A DNA stretch of 64,000 nucleotides from Bradyrhizobium niftali (GTDB taxonomy: Bacteria > Pseudomonadota > Alphaproteobacteria > Rhizobiales > Xanthobacteraceae). The DNA is taken from the NCBI RefSeq assembly GCF_004571025.1, contig NZ_SPQT01000010.1, forward strand, positions 62,001 to 126,000, in the 5' to 3' direction. Shown one piece after another: positions 15,980 to 25,716 of the stretch. Numbering within the stretch: position 1 is the first letter of the stretch; every line of letters begins with the position of its first letter. The notes below the pieces were generated by a model. It worked only from the letters and a program-made list of their open reading frames with translations. It ran no database searches and was not told where the DNA came from. The position numbers and the translations under genes were made by a program.

Positions 15980-16750
15980 CTATTCCAGCCCCTGCGCGGG
16001 CGGCATGTCCTGCGTCGGCGGAATTGTTGCCGCGGGCTTTGCCTGCTCCACAGTCGGCGCAGCGGCTTGCGGCGCGGCTTCGGTGGGCTTGGCCTGCACG
16101 GCCGCGGTCTGCGCAGGTTGAGGCTGCGGTGCCTGGGCCTGCTGCACCGCAGGCTCGGCCGGCTTCACAGCTGCGACCGGCGCTTGGCCCCGCGGAGGAG
16201 CCGCCTTCGGCAGCGGCACGGTGCGGCTGGCGACACGCGGGATCGGGGCGGGCGGGCGCGGCGGGCCGCTGCGGACCACGGTCGGCGGCGGCAGCGCGCT
16301 TTGCGGACCGTAAGGGGCGACCGCACGCCCCTCATAGGCGGGGGCCATGCCATAGGCGTCGGCGGCGGGCATGAAGCGCAGGATTCGTCCGTCGCGGGCA
16401 TCGATCACCAACCGGCCGTCATCGCCGCGGCGGTCGATCACCGCGATGGTGTAGACGCTGCCGCGCAGGCGCGGGATGCCGAGCGGCGAGAAGCCGTTGT
16501 CGCGCAGCACCGCATAGACTTCGGTGGCCGGCAGCAGCGCCGGCGCCGGGCCGCGTTCCTCGTAGCCATAGCCATAGCCGTATCGTGGCGGCGGAGGCGG
16601 CACGGCGTCCGGCGGCCCATAGGGCCCGTCGAAATCCGACACCGCGATCGTAGCCCCTCCCACAATACCGTTCGCTGGAACTTGCGCCTCTGCCGCGGTC
16701 ACGACCAGCGCCAGCGCGGCGGCGGCCACACATCCTGTGAAAAACTTCAT
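15980..16750 (-). CDS. Exported proline/alanine-rich protein with PepSY-like segment
   Basis: This 256-residue protein (ATG at 16750) has a signal peptide (MKFFTGCVAAAALALVVTAA ending EAQ). A short folded region follows (about 70-125), with the order LRDNGFSPLGIPRLRG, VYTIAVIDRRGDD, then LVIDARDGRILRF, which matches the strand-turn pattern of PepSY-like peptidase-inhibitory domains. The C-terminal half is low complexity, rich in Pro, Ala, Gln and Lys, and probably disordered or cell-wall spanning. The function is unknown. The longer frame to 16891 would put 47 charged residues before the signal peptide and is unlikely. Confidence 0.72.
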   Translation of the reverse strand: MKFFTGCVAAAALALVVTAAEAQVPANGIVGGATIAVSDFDGPYGPPDAVPPPPPRYGYGYGYEERGPAPALLPATEVYAVLRDNGFSPLGIPRLRGSVYTIAVIDRRGDDGRLVIDARDGRILRFMPAADAYGMAPAYEGRAVAPYGPQSALPPPTVVRSGPPRPPAPIPRVASRTVPLPKAAPPRGQAPVAAVKPAEPAVQQAQAPQPQPAQTAAVQAKPTEAAPQAAAPTVEQAKPAATIPPTQDMPPAQGLE

Positions 16751-17239
16751 GGTCGACACGCTCCTGTCAGGCCCCGGATGGATCGCGCTCTTTCGCTTCT
16801 TGCGGCGTGGCGCGCCTTCCGAAGGGTCGATCCGAAGCTTCATTCGGGATTCCGGCGTCTGCGGGGCCGGATCAGGGCGCGTTTGCTTCAAAACCGGGGC
16901 CGCGCGCCGTGCGGAAAGCGATGATTGACACTTTGGGAATCGGGACTTTCGCGCGCTTGTGTGATAGACAAAAATTTGGCAAGGTGATGGTTAGGACAGG
17001 ACACCTGTCTCAATTTTGCTAGCGATTCCGGCATAGGGATTGCAACGAAAGTCGGTGCTTCCGAGCACCAAGAAGGCAACAGGCAAAGCCGTTCACGGGG
17101 ACGTAGAACGCCTTGGCCTGAATTTAAGAAAATGCGGCTCGCAGCGGACGAGCGGTGACCCAGAGGCGGGTGCCGCGGAACGCCCAAGGTGCGCCGAAGA
17201 TGGCGGTGAGACAGCTTGCCGCATGGAGAGGACGAGGAC
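16751..17239. promoter_or_regulatory. Intergenic region upstream of gltB with a 15-bp inverted repeat
   Basis: This 489-bp region separates divergent genes and should hold the glt promoter. The one clear structure is GACAGG-ACA-CCTGTC (16995-17009), a perfect 6-3-6 inverted repeat 230 bp upstream of the gltB start, a candidate binding site for a dimeric regulator. No sigma54 (GG-N10-GC) promoter was convincing. No small ORF is supported. Confidence 0.4.
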
Positions 17240-20200
17240 ATGAACGGGTCGCAATTCGAGCGCGCAAACATCGTGGCAGAAGAACTGTCGGCGACGGTCG
17301 CCTCGAAAACGACTGATCCGATTCAGGAACACAATTCGCGCCCGCCGGCCGAAGGCCTCTACGATCCGAGCCTGGAGAAAGATTCCTGCGGCGTCGGCTT
17401 CATCGCCAACATCAAGGGCAAGAAGTCGCACGAGATCGTCTCGGACGCGCTGAGCATTCTCTGCAACCTCGAGCATCGCGGCGCCGTCGGTGCCGATCCG
17501 CGCGCCGGTGACGGCGCCGGCATCCTGGTGCAGATCCCGCACGCGTTCTTCAGCCGCAAGGCCAAGGAGCTCGGCTTCACGCTGCCGCAACCCGGCGAAT
17601 ACGCCATCGGCGCGCTGTTCATGCCGCGCGACACCGCCTGGCGCAACGTCATCAAGAGCATCATCGCCGACCAGATCAAGGAAGAGGGCCTGACCCTGCT
17701 CGGCTGGCGCGACGTGCCGACCGACAATTCCTCGCTCGGCGTCACCGTGAAGCCGACCGAGCCCGCCTGCATGCAGGTGTTCATCGGCCGCAACGGCACC
17801 GCCAAGACCGAGGACGATTTCGAGCGCCGGCTCTACATCCTGCGCAAGTCGATCTCGCAGGCGATCTACCAGCGCCGCGACCGCGGCCTTGCGGGCTATT
17901 ACCCCTGCTCGATGTCCTGCCGCACCGTGATCTACAAGGGCATGTTCCTCGCCGACCAGCTCGGCAAGTACTATCCCGACCTGCACGAGGCGGACTTCGA
18001 GAGCGCGCTGGCGCTGGTGCATCAGCGCTTCTCGACCAACACCTTCCCGGCCTGGTCGCTGGCGCATCCCTACCGCATGATCGCGCATAACGGCGAGATC
18101 AACACGCTGCGCGGCAACACCAACTGGATGGCGGCGCGCCAGGCCTCGGTGAGCTCCGAGCTCTACGGCAAGGACATCAACCGGCTCTGGCCGATCTCCT
18201 ATGAAGGCCAGTCCGACACCGCCTGCTTCGACAACGCGCTCGAATTCCTGGTGCAGGGCGGCTACTCGCTGCCGCACGCCGTCATGATGATGATCCCGGA
18301 GGCGTGGGCCGGCAATCCGCTGATGGATGAGACGCGCCGCGCCTTCTACGAATATCACGCCGCGCTGATGGAGCCGTGGGACGGCCCCGCCGCGATCGCC
18401 TTCACCGACGGCCGCCAGATCGGCGCGACGCTCGACCGCAACGGATTGCGGCCGGCGCGCTATCTCGTGACCAAGGACGACCGCATCGTGATGGCGTCCG
18501 AGATGGGCGTGCTGACGATTCCCGAAGACCAGATCATCACCAAGTGGCGTCTGCAGCCCGGCAAGATGCTGCTGGTCGACCTCGAGCAGGGCCGCCTGAT
18601 CCCCGACGACGAGATCAAGGCCGATCTCGCCAAGAGCCATCCCTACAAGGAGTGGCTGGAGCGGACCCAGATCGTGCTGGAAGAGCTGCCGAAGGTTCCG
18701 ACCACCGGCGTGCGCTCCAACCTGTCGCTGCTCGATCGCCAGCAGGCGTTCGGCTACAGCCAGGAAGACATCACCATCCTGATGACGCCGATGGCGGCCA
18801 CCGGCGAGGAAGCCGCGGGCTCGATGGGCAACGACACGCCGATCTCGGCGCTGTCGGACAAGGCCAAGCCGCTGTTCACCTACTTCAAGCAGAACTTCGC
18901 GCAGGTCACCAACCCGCCGATCGACCCGATCCGCGAGGAGCTGGTGATGAGCCTCGTCTCGATCATCGGGCCGCGGCCGAACCTGTTCGACCTGCAGGGC
19001 ATGGCCACCACCAAGCGCCTCGAAGCGCGCCAGCCGATCCTGACCGACGCGGATCTGGAAAAGATCCGCTCGATCTCGGAAGTGGCTGAATCGCACTTCA
19101 AGTCGCGCACGCTCGACACCACGTTCCACGCCGGGCTCGGCGCGGCCGGCATGGACCAGGTGTTAGATGAGCTCTGCGCGCGCGCGGAAGCCGCCGTCCG
19201 CGAGGGCGTCAACATCATCATCCTGTCCGACCGCATGGTCGGCACCGACCGGGTGCCGATCCCGGCACTGCTCGCCTGCGCCGCCGTGCATCATCATCTG
19301 ATCCGCGTCGGACTGCGCACCTCGGTCGGTCTCGTCGTCGAATCCGGCGAGCCGCGTGAAGTGCATCACTTCGCCTGCCTTGCCGGCTACGGCGCGGAGG
19401 CGATCAATCCCTACCTCGCGTTCGAGACCATCATCGCGATGAAGGACCGCCTGCCCGGCTCGCTCGACGACTACGAGATCGTCAAGCGCTACATCAAGTC
19501 GATCGGCAAGGGCCTGCTGAAGGTGATGTCCAAGATGGGCATCTCGACCTACCAGTCCTATTGCGGCGCGCAGATCTTCGACGCGGTCGGCCTCAAGGCG
19601 GACTTCGTCGGAAAGTTCTTCGCCGGCACGCATACCCGCGTCGAGGGCGTCGGTCTCGCCGAGATCGCGGAAGAAGCCGTGCGCCGCCATGCCGACGCGT
19701 TCGGCGAGGCGCTGGTCTACAAGACCTCGCTCGACGTCGGCGGCGAATATGCCTATCGCAGCCGCGGCGAGGACCACGCCTGGACCGCCGAGTCGGTCGG
19801 GCTGCTTCAGCATGCCGCGCGTGGCAATTCGCTGGAGCGCTATCGCGCCTTCGCCAAGATCCTCAACGAGCAGTCGGAGCGCCTGCTGACGCTGCGCGGC
19901 CTGTTCCGGATCAAGAATGCGGACGAAGAGAAGCGCAAGCCGGTGCCGCTCGACCAGGTCGAGCCGGCCAAGGACATCGTCAAGCGTTTCGCCACCGGTG
20001 CGATGAGCTTCGGCTCGATCTCGCGCGAGGCGCACACCACGCTCGCGATCGCCATGAACCGGATCGGCGGCAAGTCGAACACCGGCGAAGGCGGCGAGGA
20101 AGCCGACCGCTTCAAGCCGATGCCGAACGGCGACTCCATGCGCTCGGCGATCAAGCAGGTTGCCTCGGGCCGCTTCGGCGTCACCACGGAGTATCTCGTC

Positions 20201-21973
20201 AACTCCGACATGATGCAGATCAAGATGGCGCAGGGCGCCAAGCCCGGCGAAGGCGGCCAGCTGCCCGGCCACAAGGTGGACGCGACCATCGCCAAGGTGC
20301 GGCACTCGACGCCGGGCGTCGGCCTGATCTCGCCGCCGCCGCACCACGACATCTACTCGATCGAGGACTTGGCGCAGCTCATCTACGACCTCAAGAACGT
20401 CAACCCGACGGGTGACGTCTCGGTCAAGCTCGTCTCCGAGATCGGCGTCGGCACGGTGGCCGCGGGCGTCGCCAAGGCGCGCGCCGACCACGTCACCATC
20501 GCGGGCTTCGAGGGCGGCACCGGCGCTTCGCCCCTGACCTCGATCAAGCACGCCGGCTCGCCGTGGGAGATCGGCCTTGCCGAAACCCACCAGACGCTGG
20601 TGCGCGAGCGGCTGCGCAGCCGCATCGTGGTCCAGGTCGACGGCGGCTTCCGCACCGGCCGTGACGTCGTGATCGGCGCGCTGCTGGGCGCCGACGAGTT
20701 CGGCTTCGCCACCGCGCCGCTGATCGCGGCCGGCTGCATCATGATGCGCAAGTGCCATCTCAACACCTGCCCGGTCGGCGTCGCCACCCAGGACCCGGTC
20801 CTGCGCAAGCGCTTCACCGGCCAGCCTGAGCACGTGATCAACTACTTCTTCTTCGTCGCCGAGGAAGTCCGCGAGATCATGGCCTCGCTCGGCTTCCGCA
20901 CCTTCAACGAGATGATCGGCCAGGTGCAGCTGCTCGACCAGACCAAGCTGGTCGCGCACTGGAAGGCCAAGGGCCTCGACTTCTCCAAGCTGTTCGTCAA
21001 GCAGAAGGAAGAGAAGGGCCAGAAGATCTATCACTCCGAGCGCCAGAACCATCATCTGGAAGCGGTGCTCGACCGCACGCTGATCGAGAAGGCGACGCCC
21101 GCGCTCGACCGCGGCGCGCCGGTGAAGATCGAGGCCTCGATCAACAGCACCAACCGCTCCGCGGGCGCGATGCTGTCGGGTGCGGTCGCCAAGATCTACG
21201 GCCATGCCGGCCTGCCGCATGACACCATCCATGTCAGCCTCAAGGGCACCGCCGGCCAGGCCTTCGGCGCGTGGCTCGCCCACGGCGTCACCTTCGAGCT
21301 CGAGGGTGAAGGCAACGACTATGTCGGCAAGGGCCTCTCGGGCGGCAAGATCATCGTCAAGCCGCCGAAGAACTCTGCAATCGTGCCGGAAGAAAGCATC
21401 ATCGTCGGCAACACCGTGATGTACGGCGCGATCCAGGGCGAGTGCTACTTCCGCGGCATCGCCGGCGAACGTTTTGCCGTGCGCAATTCGGGTGCTGTCG
21501 CGGTGGTCGAGGGCGCGGGCGATCATTGCTGCGAATACATGACCGGCGGCATCGTGGTCGTGCTCGGCAAGACCGGGCGCAACTTCGCGGCCGGCATGTC
21601 GGGCGGCATCGCCTACGTGCTCGACGAGACCGGCGACTTCGACAAGCTGTGTAACCTCAGCATGGTCGAGCTCGAACCTGTCCTGTCGGAGGAGCTGATC
21701 AATGCCGGCACCTACAATCACGCCGGTGACCTCGAGGCGCACGGCCGGGTCGACGTGTTCAAGAACCTGCTCGACTCCGACGTCGAGCGGCTGCACGTCC
21801 TGATCACGCGCCATGCGAAGGCGACCGGCTCCAAGCGCGCCGCCGACATCCTTGCCAATTGGAAGGACTGGCTGCCCAAATTCCGCAAGGTGATGCCGGT
21901 CGAGTACCGGCGTGCGCTGCGCGAAATGGCGGCCAACGCGGACGCCGAGCCGAAAATCGCGATCGGGGCGTAA
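17240..21973 (+). CDS. gltB: Glutamate synthase (NADPH) large subunit
   Basis: The 1577-residue alpha subunit of GOGAT combines glutamine amide nitrogen with 2-oxoglutarate to make glutamate. Domain order is an N-terminal propeptide to residue 49; a class II glutamine amidotransferase with nucleophile C50 in DSCGVGF; a central domain; an FMN-binding synthase barrel; and the C-terminal GXGXG beta-helix. The 3Fe-4S cysteines are visible as C1166, C1172 and C1177 (CIMMRKCHLNTCPVG). The propeptide must be cleaved for C50 to become the N-terminal nucleophile. The ATG at 17240, preceded by GGAGAGGACGAGG, is preferred to an in-frame start at 17216. gltD follows after 156 bp. Confidence 0.97.
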   Translation: MNGSQFERANIVAEELSATVASKTTDPIQEHNSRPPAEGLYDPSLEKDSCGVGFIANIKGKKSHEIVSDALSILCNLEHRGAVGADPRAGDGAGILVQIPHAFFSRKAKELGFTLPQPGEYAIGALFMPRDTAWRNVIKSIIADQIKEEGLTLLGWRDVPTDNSSLGVTVKPTEPACMQVFIGRNGTAKTEDDFERRLYILRKSISQAIYQRRDRGLAGYYPCSMSCRTVIYKGMFLADQLGKYYPDLHEADFESALALVHQRFSTNTFPAWSLAHPYRMIAHNGEINTLRGNTNWMAARQASVSSELYGKDINRLWPISYEGQSDTACFDNALEFLVQGGYSLPHAVMMMIPEAWAGNPLMDETRRAFYEYHAALMEPWDGPAAIAFTDGRQIGATLDRNGLRPARYLVTKDDRIVMASEMGVLTIPEDQIITKWRLQPGKMLLVDLEQGRLIPDDEIKADLAKSHPYKEWLERTQIVLEELPKVPTTGVRSNLSLLDRQQAFGYSQEDITILMTPMAATGEEAAGSMGNDTPISALSDKAKPLFTYFKQNFAQVTNPPIDPIREELVMSLVSIIGPRPNLFDLQGMATTKRLEARQPILTDADLEKIRSISEVAESHFKSRTLDTTFHAGLGAAGMDQVLDELCARAEAAVREGVNIIILSDRMVGTDRVPIPALLACAAVHHHLIRVGLRTSVGLVVESGEPREVHHFACLAGYGAEAINPYLAFETIIAMKDRLPGSLDDYEIVKRYIKSIGKGLLKVMSKMGISTYQSYCGAQIFDAVGLKADFVGKFFAGTHTRVEGVGLAEIAEEAVRRHADAFGEALVYKTSLDVGGEYAYRSRGEDHAWTAESVGLLQHAARGNSLERYRAFAKILNEQSERLLTLRGLFRIKNADEEKRKPVPLDQVEPAKDIVKRFATGAMSFGSISREAHTTLAIAMNRIGGKSNTGEGGEEADRFKPMPNGDSMRSAIKQVASGRFGVTTEYLVNSDMMQIKMAQGAKPGEGGQLPGHKVDATIAKVRHSTPGVGLISPPPHHDIYSIEDLAQLIYDLKNVNPTGDVSVKLVSEIGVGTVAAGVAKARADHVTIAGFEGGTGASPLTSIKHAGSPWEIGLAETHQTLVRERLRSRIVVQVDGGFRTGRDVVIGALLGADEFGFATAPLIAAGCIMMRKCHLNTCPVGVATQDPVLRKRFTGQPEHVINYFFFVAEEVREIMASLGFRTFNEMIGQVQLLDQTKLVAHWKAKGLDFSKLFVKQKEEKGQKIYHSERQNHHLEAVLDRTLIEKATPALDRGAPVKIEASINSTNRSAGAMLSGAVAKIYGHAGLPHDTIHVSLKGTAGQAFGAWLAHGVTFELEGEGNDYVGKGLSGGKIIVKPPKNSAIVPEESIIVGNTVMYGAIQGECYFRGIAGERFAVRNSGAVAVVEGAGDHCCEYMTGGIVVVLGKTGRNFAAGMSGGIAYVLDETGDFDKLCNLSMVELEPVLSEELINAGTYNHAGDLEAHGRVDVFKNLLDSDVERLHVLITRHAKATGSKRAADILANWKDWLPKFRKVMPVEYRRALREMAANADAEPKIAIGA

Positions 21974-21981
21974 TAAAGAAG

Positions 21982-22089
21982 CCTCATGGTGAGGAGGCGC
22001 TTAGCGCCGTCTCGAACCATGAGACAACCATCCGGGCCTCTATCCTTCGAGACGCGGCGCGAAGAGCGCGCCGCTCCTCAGGATGAGGA
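21982..22089. repeat. Palindromic repeat pair inside the gltB-gltD intergenic region
   Basis: CCTCATGGTGAGGAGGCGCT is followed by its near complement ending GAACCATGAG, then a second palindromic part from CATCCTTCGAGACGCGGCGC to GCGCCGCTCCTCAGGATGAG. Such elements are scattered through Bradyrhizobium genomes. Here one sits between two genes that must be made in balance, so it may affect read-through or mRNA stability. Confidence 0.75.
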
Positions 22090-22129
22090 GTGAGAGAACA
22101 AACGACTAAGCGGCAGGACTTCGGGTTTT

Positions 22130-23581
22130 ATGGGCAAGATCACGGGTTTTCTGGAAATCGATCGGCACGACCGCAAGTACACCCCGGTCGCCGAGCGCGT
22201 GAAGCATTTCAACGAGTTCGTCGTTCCCTTGACCGAGAAGGAAACGCGCGACCAGGCCGCGCGCTGCATGAATTGCGGCATTCCCTATTGCCACGGCACC
22301 GGCTCGGTCGCGCCGGGCACGCCCGGCTGCCCGGTCAACAACCAGATCCCTGACTTCAACGATCTCGTCTATCAGGGCAATTGGGAAGAGGCCTCGCGCA
22401 ACCTGCACTCGACCAACAATTTTCCGGAGTTCACGGGGCGCATCTGCCCGGCGCCGTGCGAAGCGTCCTGCACGCTCAACATCGACGACAACCCGGTCAC
22501 CATCAAGACCATCGAATGCGCGATCGTCGACCGCGCCTGGGACAATGGCTGGCTGAAGCCGGAGGTCGCCTCCGTCAAGACCGGCAAGAAGGTCGCGGTG
22601 ATCGGCTCGGGGCCCGCAGGCATGGCCTGCGCGCAGCAGCTCGCGCGCGCCGGCCACGACGTGCACCTGTTCGAGAAGTTCGCCAAGGCCGGCGGCTTGC
22701 TCCGTTACGGCATCCCCGACTTCAAGATGGAGAAGGGCATCATCGACCGCCGCGTCAAGCAGATGGAAGGCGAAGGCGTCACCTTCCACTACAACAGCCA
22801 TGTCGGCGCGGACGGCAATGTCGATCCGCGCGAGATGCTGAACGAGTATGACGCCGTCGCCCTGACCGGCGGCGCCGAAGCCCCGCGCGACCTGCCGATC
22901 CCCGGCCGCGACCTTTCCGGCATCCACTACGCGATGGATTTCCTGCCGCAGCAGAACCGCCGCGTCTCCGAGGAGCCGCTGAACGGCGTCACCGAGATTT
23001 TGGCCGGCGGCAAGCATGTCGTCGTCATCGGCGGCGGCGACACCGGATCTGACTGCATCGGCACCTCGCTGCGCCAGGGTGCGCTGTCCGTGACCCAGCT
23101 CGAGATCATGCCCGCCCCGCCCGAGCGCGAGAACAAGGGCCTGACCTGGCCGAACTGGCCGCTGAAGATGCGCACGTCCTCCAGCCAGGCCGAAGGCGCG
23201 ATCCGCGAATATGCCGTGCTGACCCAGAGGTTCTCCGGCGAGAACGGCCAGGTCAAGAAGCTGCACTGCGTCCGTGTCGACGACAAGTTCAAGCCGATTG
23301 CCGGCACCGAGTTCGAACTGGATGCCGAGCTCGTCCTGCTCGCCATGGGCTTCGTCCATCCCGTGCACGAAGGTCTGCTCAAGCTGCTCTCGGTCGAGCT
23401 CGATCCGCGCGGCAACGTCAAGGCCAACACCTTGGACTACCAGACCTCGCGCCCGAACGTGTTCACCGCCGGCGACATGCGCCGCGGCCAGTCGCTGGTG
23501 GTCTGGGCGATCCGCGAGGGCCGGCTGTGCGCCCGGTCGATCGACACATTCCTGATGGGGAAGACGGATCTGCCGCGCTAG
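22130..23581 (+). CDS. gltD: Glutamate synthase (NADPH) small subunit
   Basis: The 483-residue beta subunit of GOGAT passes electrons from NADPH via FAD to the large subunit. The N-terminal iron-sulfur domain has cysteines C46, C49 and C54 (CMNCGIPYC) and a second group in CPAPCEASC. The FAD-binding motif is GSGPAGMACAQQLARAGHDV, and a second dinucleotide fold begins VVIGGGDTGSDC. Full length and colinear with known GltD. Translation starts at the ATG 22130. It is separated from gltB by a dispersed repeat but is very probably cotranscribed. Confidence 0.97.
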   Translation: MGKITGFLEIDRHDRKYTPVAERVKHFNEFVVPLTEKETRDQAARCMNCGIPYCHGTGSVAPGTPGCPVNNQIPDFNDLVYQGNWEEASRNLHSTNNFPEFTGRICPAPCEASCTLNIDDNPVTIKTIECAIVDRAWDNGWLKPEVASVKTGKKVAVIGSGPAGMACAQQLARAGHDVHLFEKFAKAGGLLRYGIPDFKMEKGIIDRRVKQMEGEGVTFHYNSHVGADGNVDPREMLNEYDAVALTGGAEAPRDLPIPGRDLSGIHYAMDFLPQQNRRVSEEPLNGVTEILAGGKHVVVIGGGDTGSDCIGTSLRQGALSVTQLEIMPAPPERENKGLTWPNWPLKMRTSSSQAEGAIREYAVLTQRFSGENGQVKKLHCVRVDDKFKPIAGTEFELDAELVLLAMGFVHPVHEGLLKLLSVELDPRGNVKANTLDYQTSRPNVFTAGDMRRGQSLVVWAIREGRLCARSIDTFLMGKTDLPR

Positions 23582-23618
23582 GCGCGGCTCACTCCGCCGC
23601 CAGATTTACGAACTGTGT

Positions 23619-23738
23619 CATCGCCCGCCTTGTGCGCACTCGCGCACTGGAGCGGGCGATCCAGTATTCCAGAGACGTCAAACGTATGCGGATAAGCCGC
23701 GGCGTGCTGGATGCCCCGGTCAAGCCGGGGCATGACAG
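23619..23738. repeat. Dispersed intergenic repeat after gltD
   Basis: A block containing CATCGCCCGCCTTGTGCGCA, GGAGCGGGCGATCCAGTATT and the short palindrome ATGCCCCGG-TCAAG-CCGGGGCAT. The last is a good hairpin and may end the glt transcript. Confidence 0.65.
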
Positions 23739-23781
23739 CTGAGCGGGTAGCGACGACAGCGCATCAAGGCGCACCTCATCG

Positions 23782-25524
23782 CTAATTCTGCAGCCTCACC
23801 CCCAACATCACCACCGTGCCCTGCGAGCTCGAGCCCGCCTGGTTCGAATCCAGGATGTCGTGGCGCAGCGTGCCCTTGATCCAGACGTTGCGGTTGAGCT
23901 TGTAGATCAGATTGCCTTCGAGCGAGTAGGTCTTGTCGTTGCGGTTCTGGCCCTGGTAGTCGTAGGTACCGTAGGTGAACTTGCCCACTGCTGTAAGCCA
24001 GCGGCGGAAGTCGTGGTCGACTTCGGCGGCGTAGGTGTGCACCAGCACGCCGGAGGAGCCGGCGACGGTGGTCTCGGCGATCTGCGTGTCGGTGGCGAAT
24101 TTCACCGTGGTCAGCCCGCTGGCGTTCCAGATCAGCGAGCCCGAGGTGAGGAAGCCCGAGAGCTGGCTGAGGCGCGGGTCGACATAGTTGCGCGCGGAAT
24201 AGCCGACCGAGACCTCGCCGGTGAGGATGCGCGAGAACTCGAAGGACGTGCCGACCTTGCCATAGCCGCCGTTTGAATCGCGGAAATAGCCGTTGCGATC
24301 GGCGGGCTGGTCGTGCACGCGGGTGTCGCCCTGGATCTCGACGAACGGCTTCAGGCCCGGCTTCAGGTCGTAGGAGAAGCGGCCGACGCCGCCATACTGG
24401 TTGAAGTCGCGATCGCCGTTGCTGGAGGTCGAGCCGTCGGTGAGCTTGGAGTCGGTGTAGGCGGTGCGATCCACGGTGGCGCCGGCCGCGACCTGGAAGC
24501 GGTTGAAGGTCTGATCGAAGCCGACGGTGGTGCCATAGGTGGCGTAGACAGGATATTTCTGAAGGCCGGTCTGCACGTTCGGGCTTCCGGGATTGTCGGT
24601 GGCGAGCCGCAGGCGGAGCTGCGAGGTCAGCTTGAGGTCGCGGTCGACGTCGATGCGGCCGTCGACATGGCCGGTGAAGTCGGGGCGGTCGATCTCGACC
24701 GGCGAGGGCGAGGGAAAGCCGTCGATCGTTACCGGCATGTTGTTGGTGTAGCCCGAGAACGAGCCGCGCAAATCGGCGACCAGCGCGTGGCGCTCCCAGT
24801 CGGACACCACGAGGAGGTCGGGCGCGACGACATAGACCGGCGAGCCGACCGGCTTGTTCAGACGCGCCGGGTTGGTGTCATAGCCGGCGGAGAGCTCGAG
24901 CCCGCCCTTGATCAGGAAGCTGCCGGCATAATCGCCGACCGCGCCGAACGGATCCTCGTCCAGCTTGAGGCGGCGGCGCAGCGGCTGGCCGGGCACGTTG
25001 CCGGCCATCGCCGGCGGCACCGGCACCTTGTGCGCGGTCTCGGACGGCGGCGACGCGATGCGCGGCGGGCCGAGCGTCCTGTCCGGCGTTGCCGGCGGCA
25101 CCGGCGAGCCGGGCCCGACCGGGCGCTTCGGCTTCGGCTGCCCGGGATAGAACTTGGGCTGCTGCCGCTTGCGGTTGAGCGAGTCGTAACCCGATCCGCT
25201 GGCGCCGTTGGCGGCTGGCAGACCGTAGGTCGGGACCTGGCCGACGCGCGAAGTCGCCGGCGCCTGCTGCCGCTTGCGCGGATCGGCGTTGGGATCGGGC
25301 AGCACCGGAAGCGCGTCCGAAGGCGCCTGCGGTACGCCCGCCGTGCGGCGCGTGGGCAACGTGTCGGGCGCGGCGAAACCGCCGCGGTTGGGATTGAACA
25401 GGTCGGGCGTGAGGCTCTGGGCGGCCGCTGGGCCGCTTTGCAGGGCCGTCAGCGCAAGACACGGCAAAGCCGCGCGCAGGAAATGCGCGCGTTTGCTCCG
25501 GCCCGTGCCTGGAGACGACCCCAC
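23782..25524 (-). CDS. Outer-membrane beta-barrel protein (putative porin 2/BBP2-like)
   Basis: The 580-residue protein has a signal peptide (about residues 10-36, ending GPAAAQS), then a Pro/Arg-rich linker of about 150 residues with repeated RKRQQ motifs, then about 380 residues of alternating beta strands (for example GGLELSAGYDTNPARL, GSFSGYTNNMPV, SVGYSARNYVDP) ending in LGVRLQN. An aromatic-poor but alternating C-terminal strand fits an outer-membrane barrel. Relatives are annotated as outer-membrane beta-barrel proteins next to polysaccharide genes. The GTG at 25524 is the likely start. It is divergent from kpsF, a gene of the KDO branch, which fits an envelope role. Confidence 0.75.
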   Translation of the reverse strand: MGSSPGTGRSKRAHFLRAALPCLALTALQSGPAAAQSLTPDLFNPNRGGFAAPDTLPTRRTAGVPQAPSDALPVLPDPNADPRKRQQAPATSRVGQVPTYGLPAANGASGSGYDSLNRKRQQPKFYPGQPKPKRPVGPGSPVPPATPDRTLGPPRIASPPSETAHKVPVPPAMAGNVPGQPLRRRLKLDEDPFGAVGDYAGSFLIKGGLELSAGYDTNPARLNKPVGSPVYVVAPDLLVVSDWERHALVADLRGSFSGYTNNMPVTIDGFPSPSPVEIDRPDFTGHVDGRIDVDRDLKLTSQLRLRLATDNPGSPNVQTGLQKYPVYATYGTTVGFDQTFNRFQVAAGATVDRTAYTDSKLTDGSTSSNGDRDFNQYGGVGRFSYDLKPGLKPFVEIQGDTRVHDQPADRNGYFRDSNGGYGKVGTSFEFSRILTGEVSVGYSARNYVDPRLSQLSGFLTSGSLIWNASGLTTVKFATDTQIAETTVAGSSGVLVHTYAAEVDHDFRRWLTAVGKFTYGTYDYQGQNRNDKTYSLEGNLIYKLNRNVWIKGTLRHDILDSNQAGSSSQGTVVMLGVRLQN

Positions 25525-25716
25525 GATGGAATTACCCCAACGAAATCAAACACTTTCGCGATTGTCCCCGCCGACCGGCAGAAACCATCGTTAATGGACT
25601 TAAAACAATTATGGTTAATGACCCGTTGAGGGGCGGGGCGGCCGCGTCGCCTGATACGCCGAGGCATGCTAAAGCAGGCGCCAATGGGCCATCGCCCCTC
25701 CTCCCTGGACCTGTAC

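Noticed and set aside
16925..16995. Possible sigma54 or sigma70 promoter for gltB
   Set aside because: TGGCA and TTGACA are present, but neither has its partner element at the right distance.
17093..21814. Minus-strand ORFs of 678 and 883 codons across gltB
   Set aside because: They are shadows of gltB, whose motifs are intact on the plus strand.
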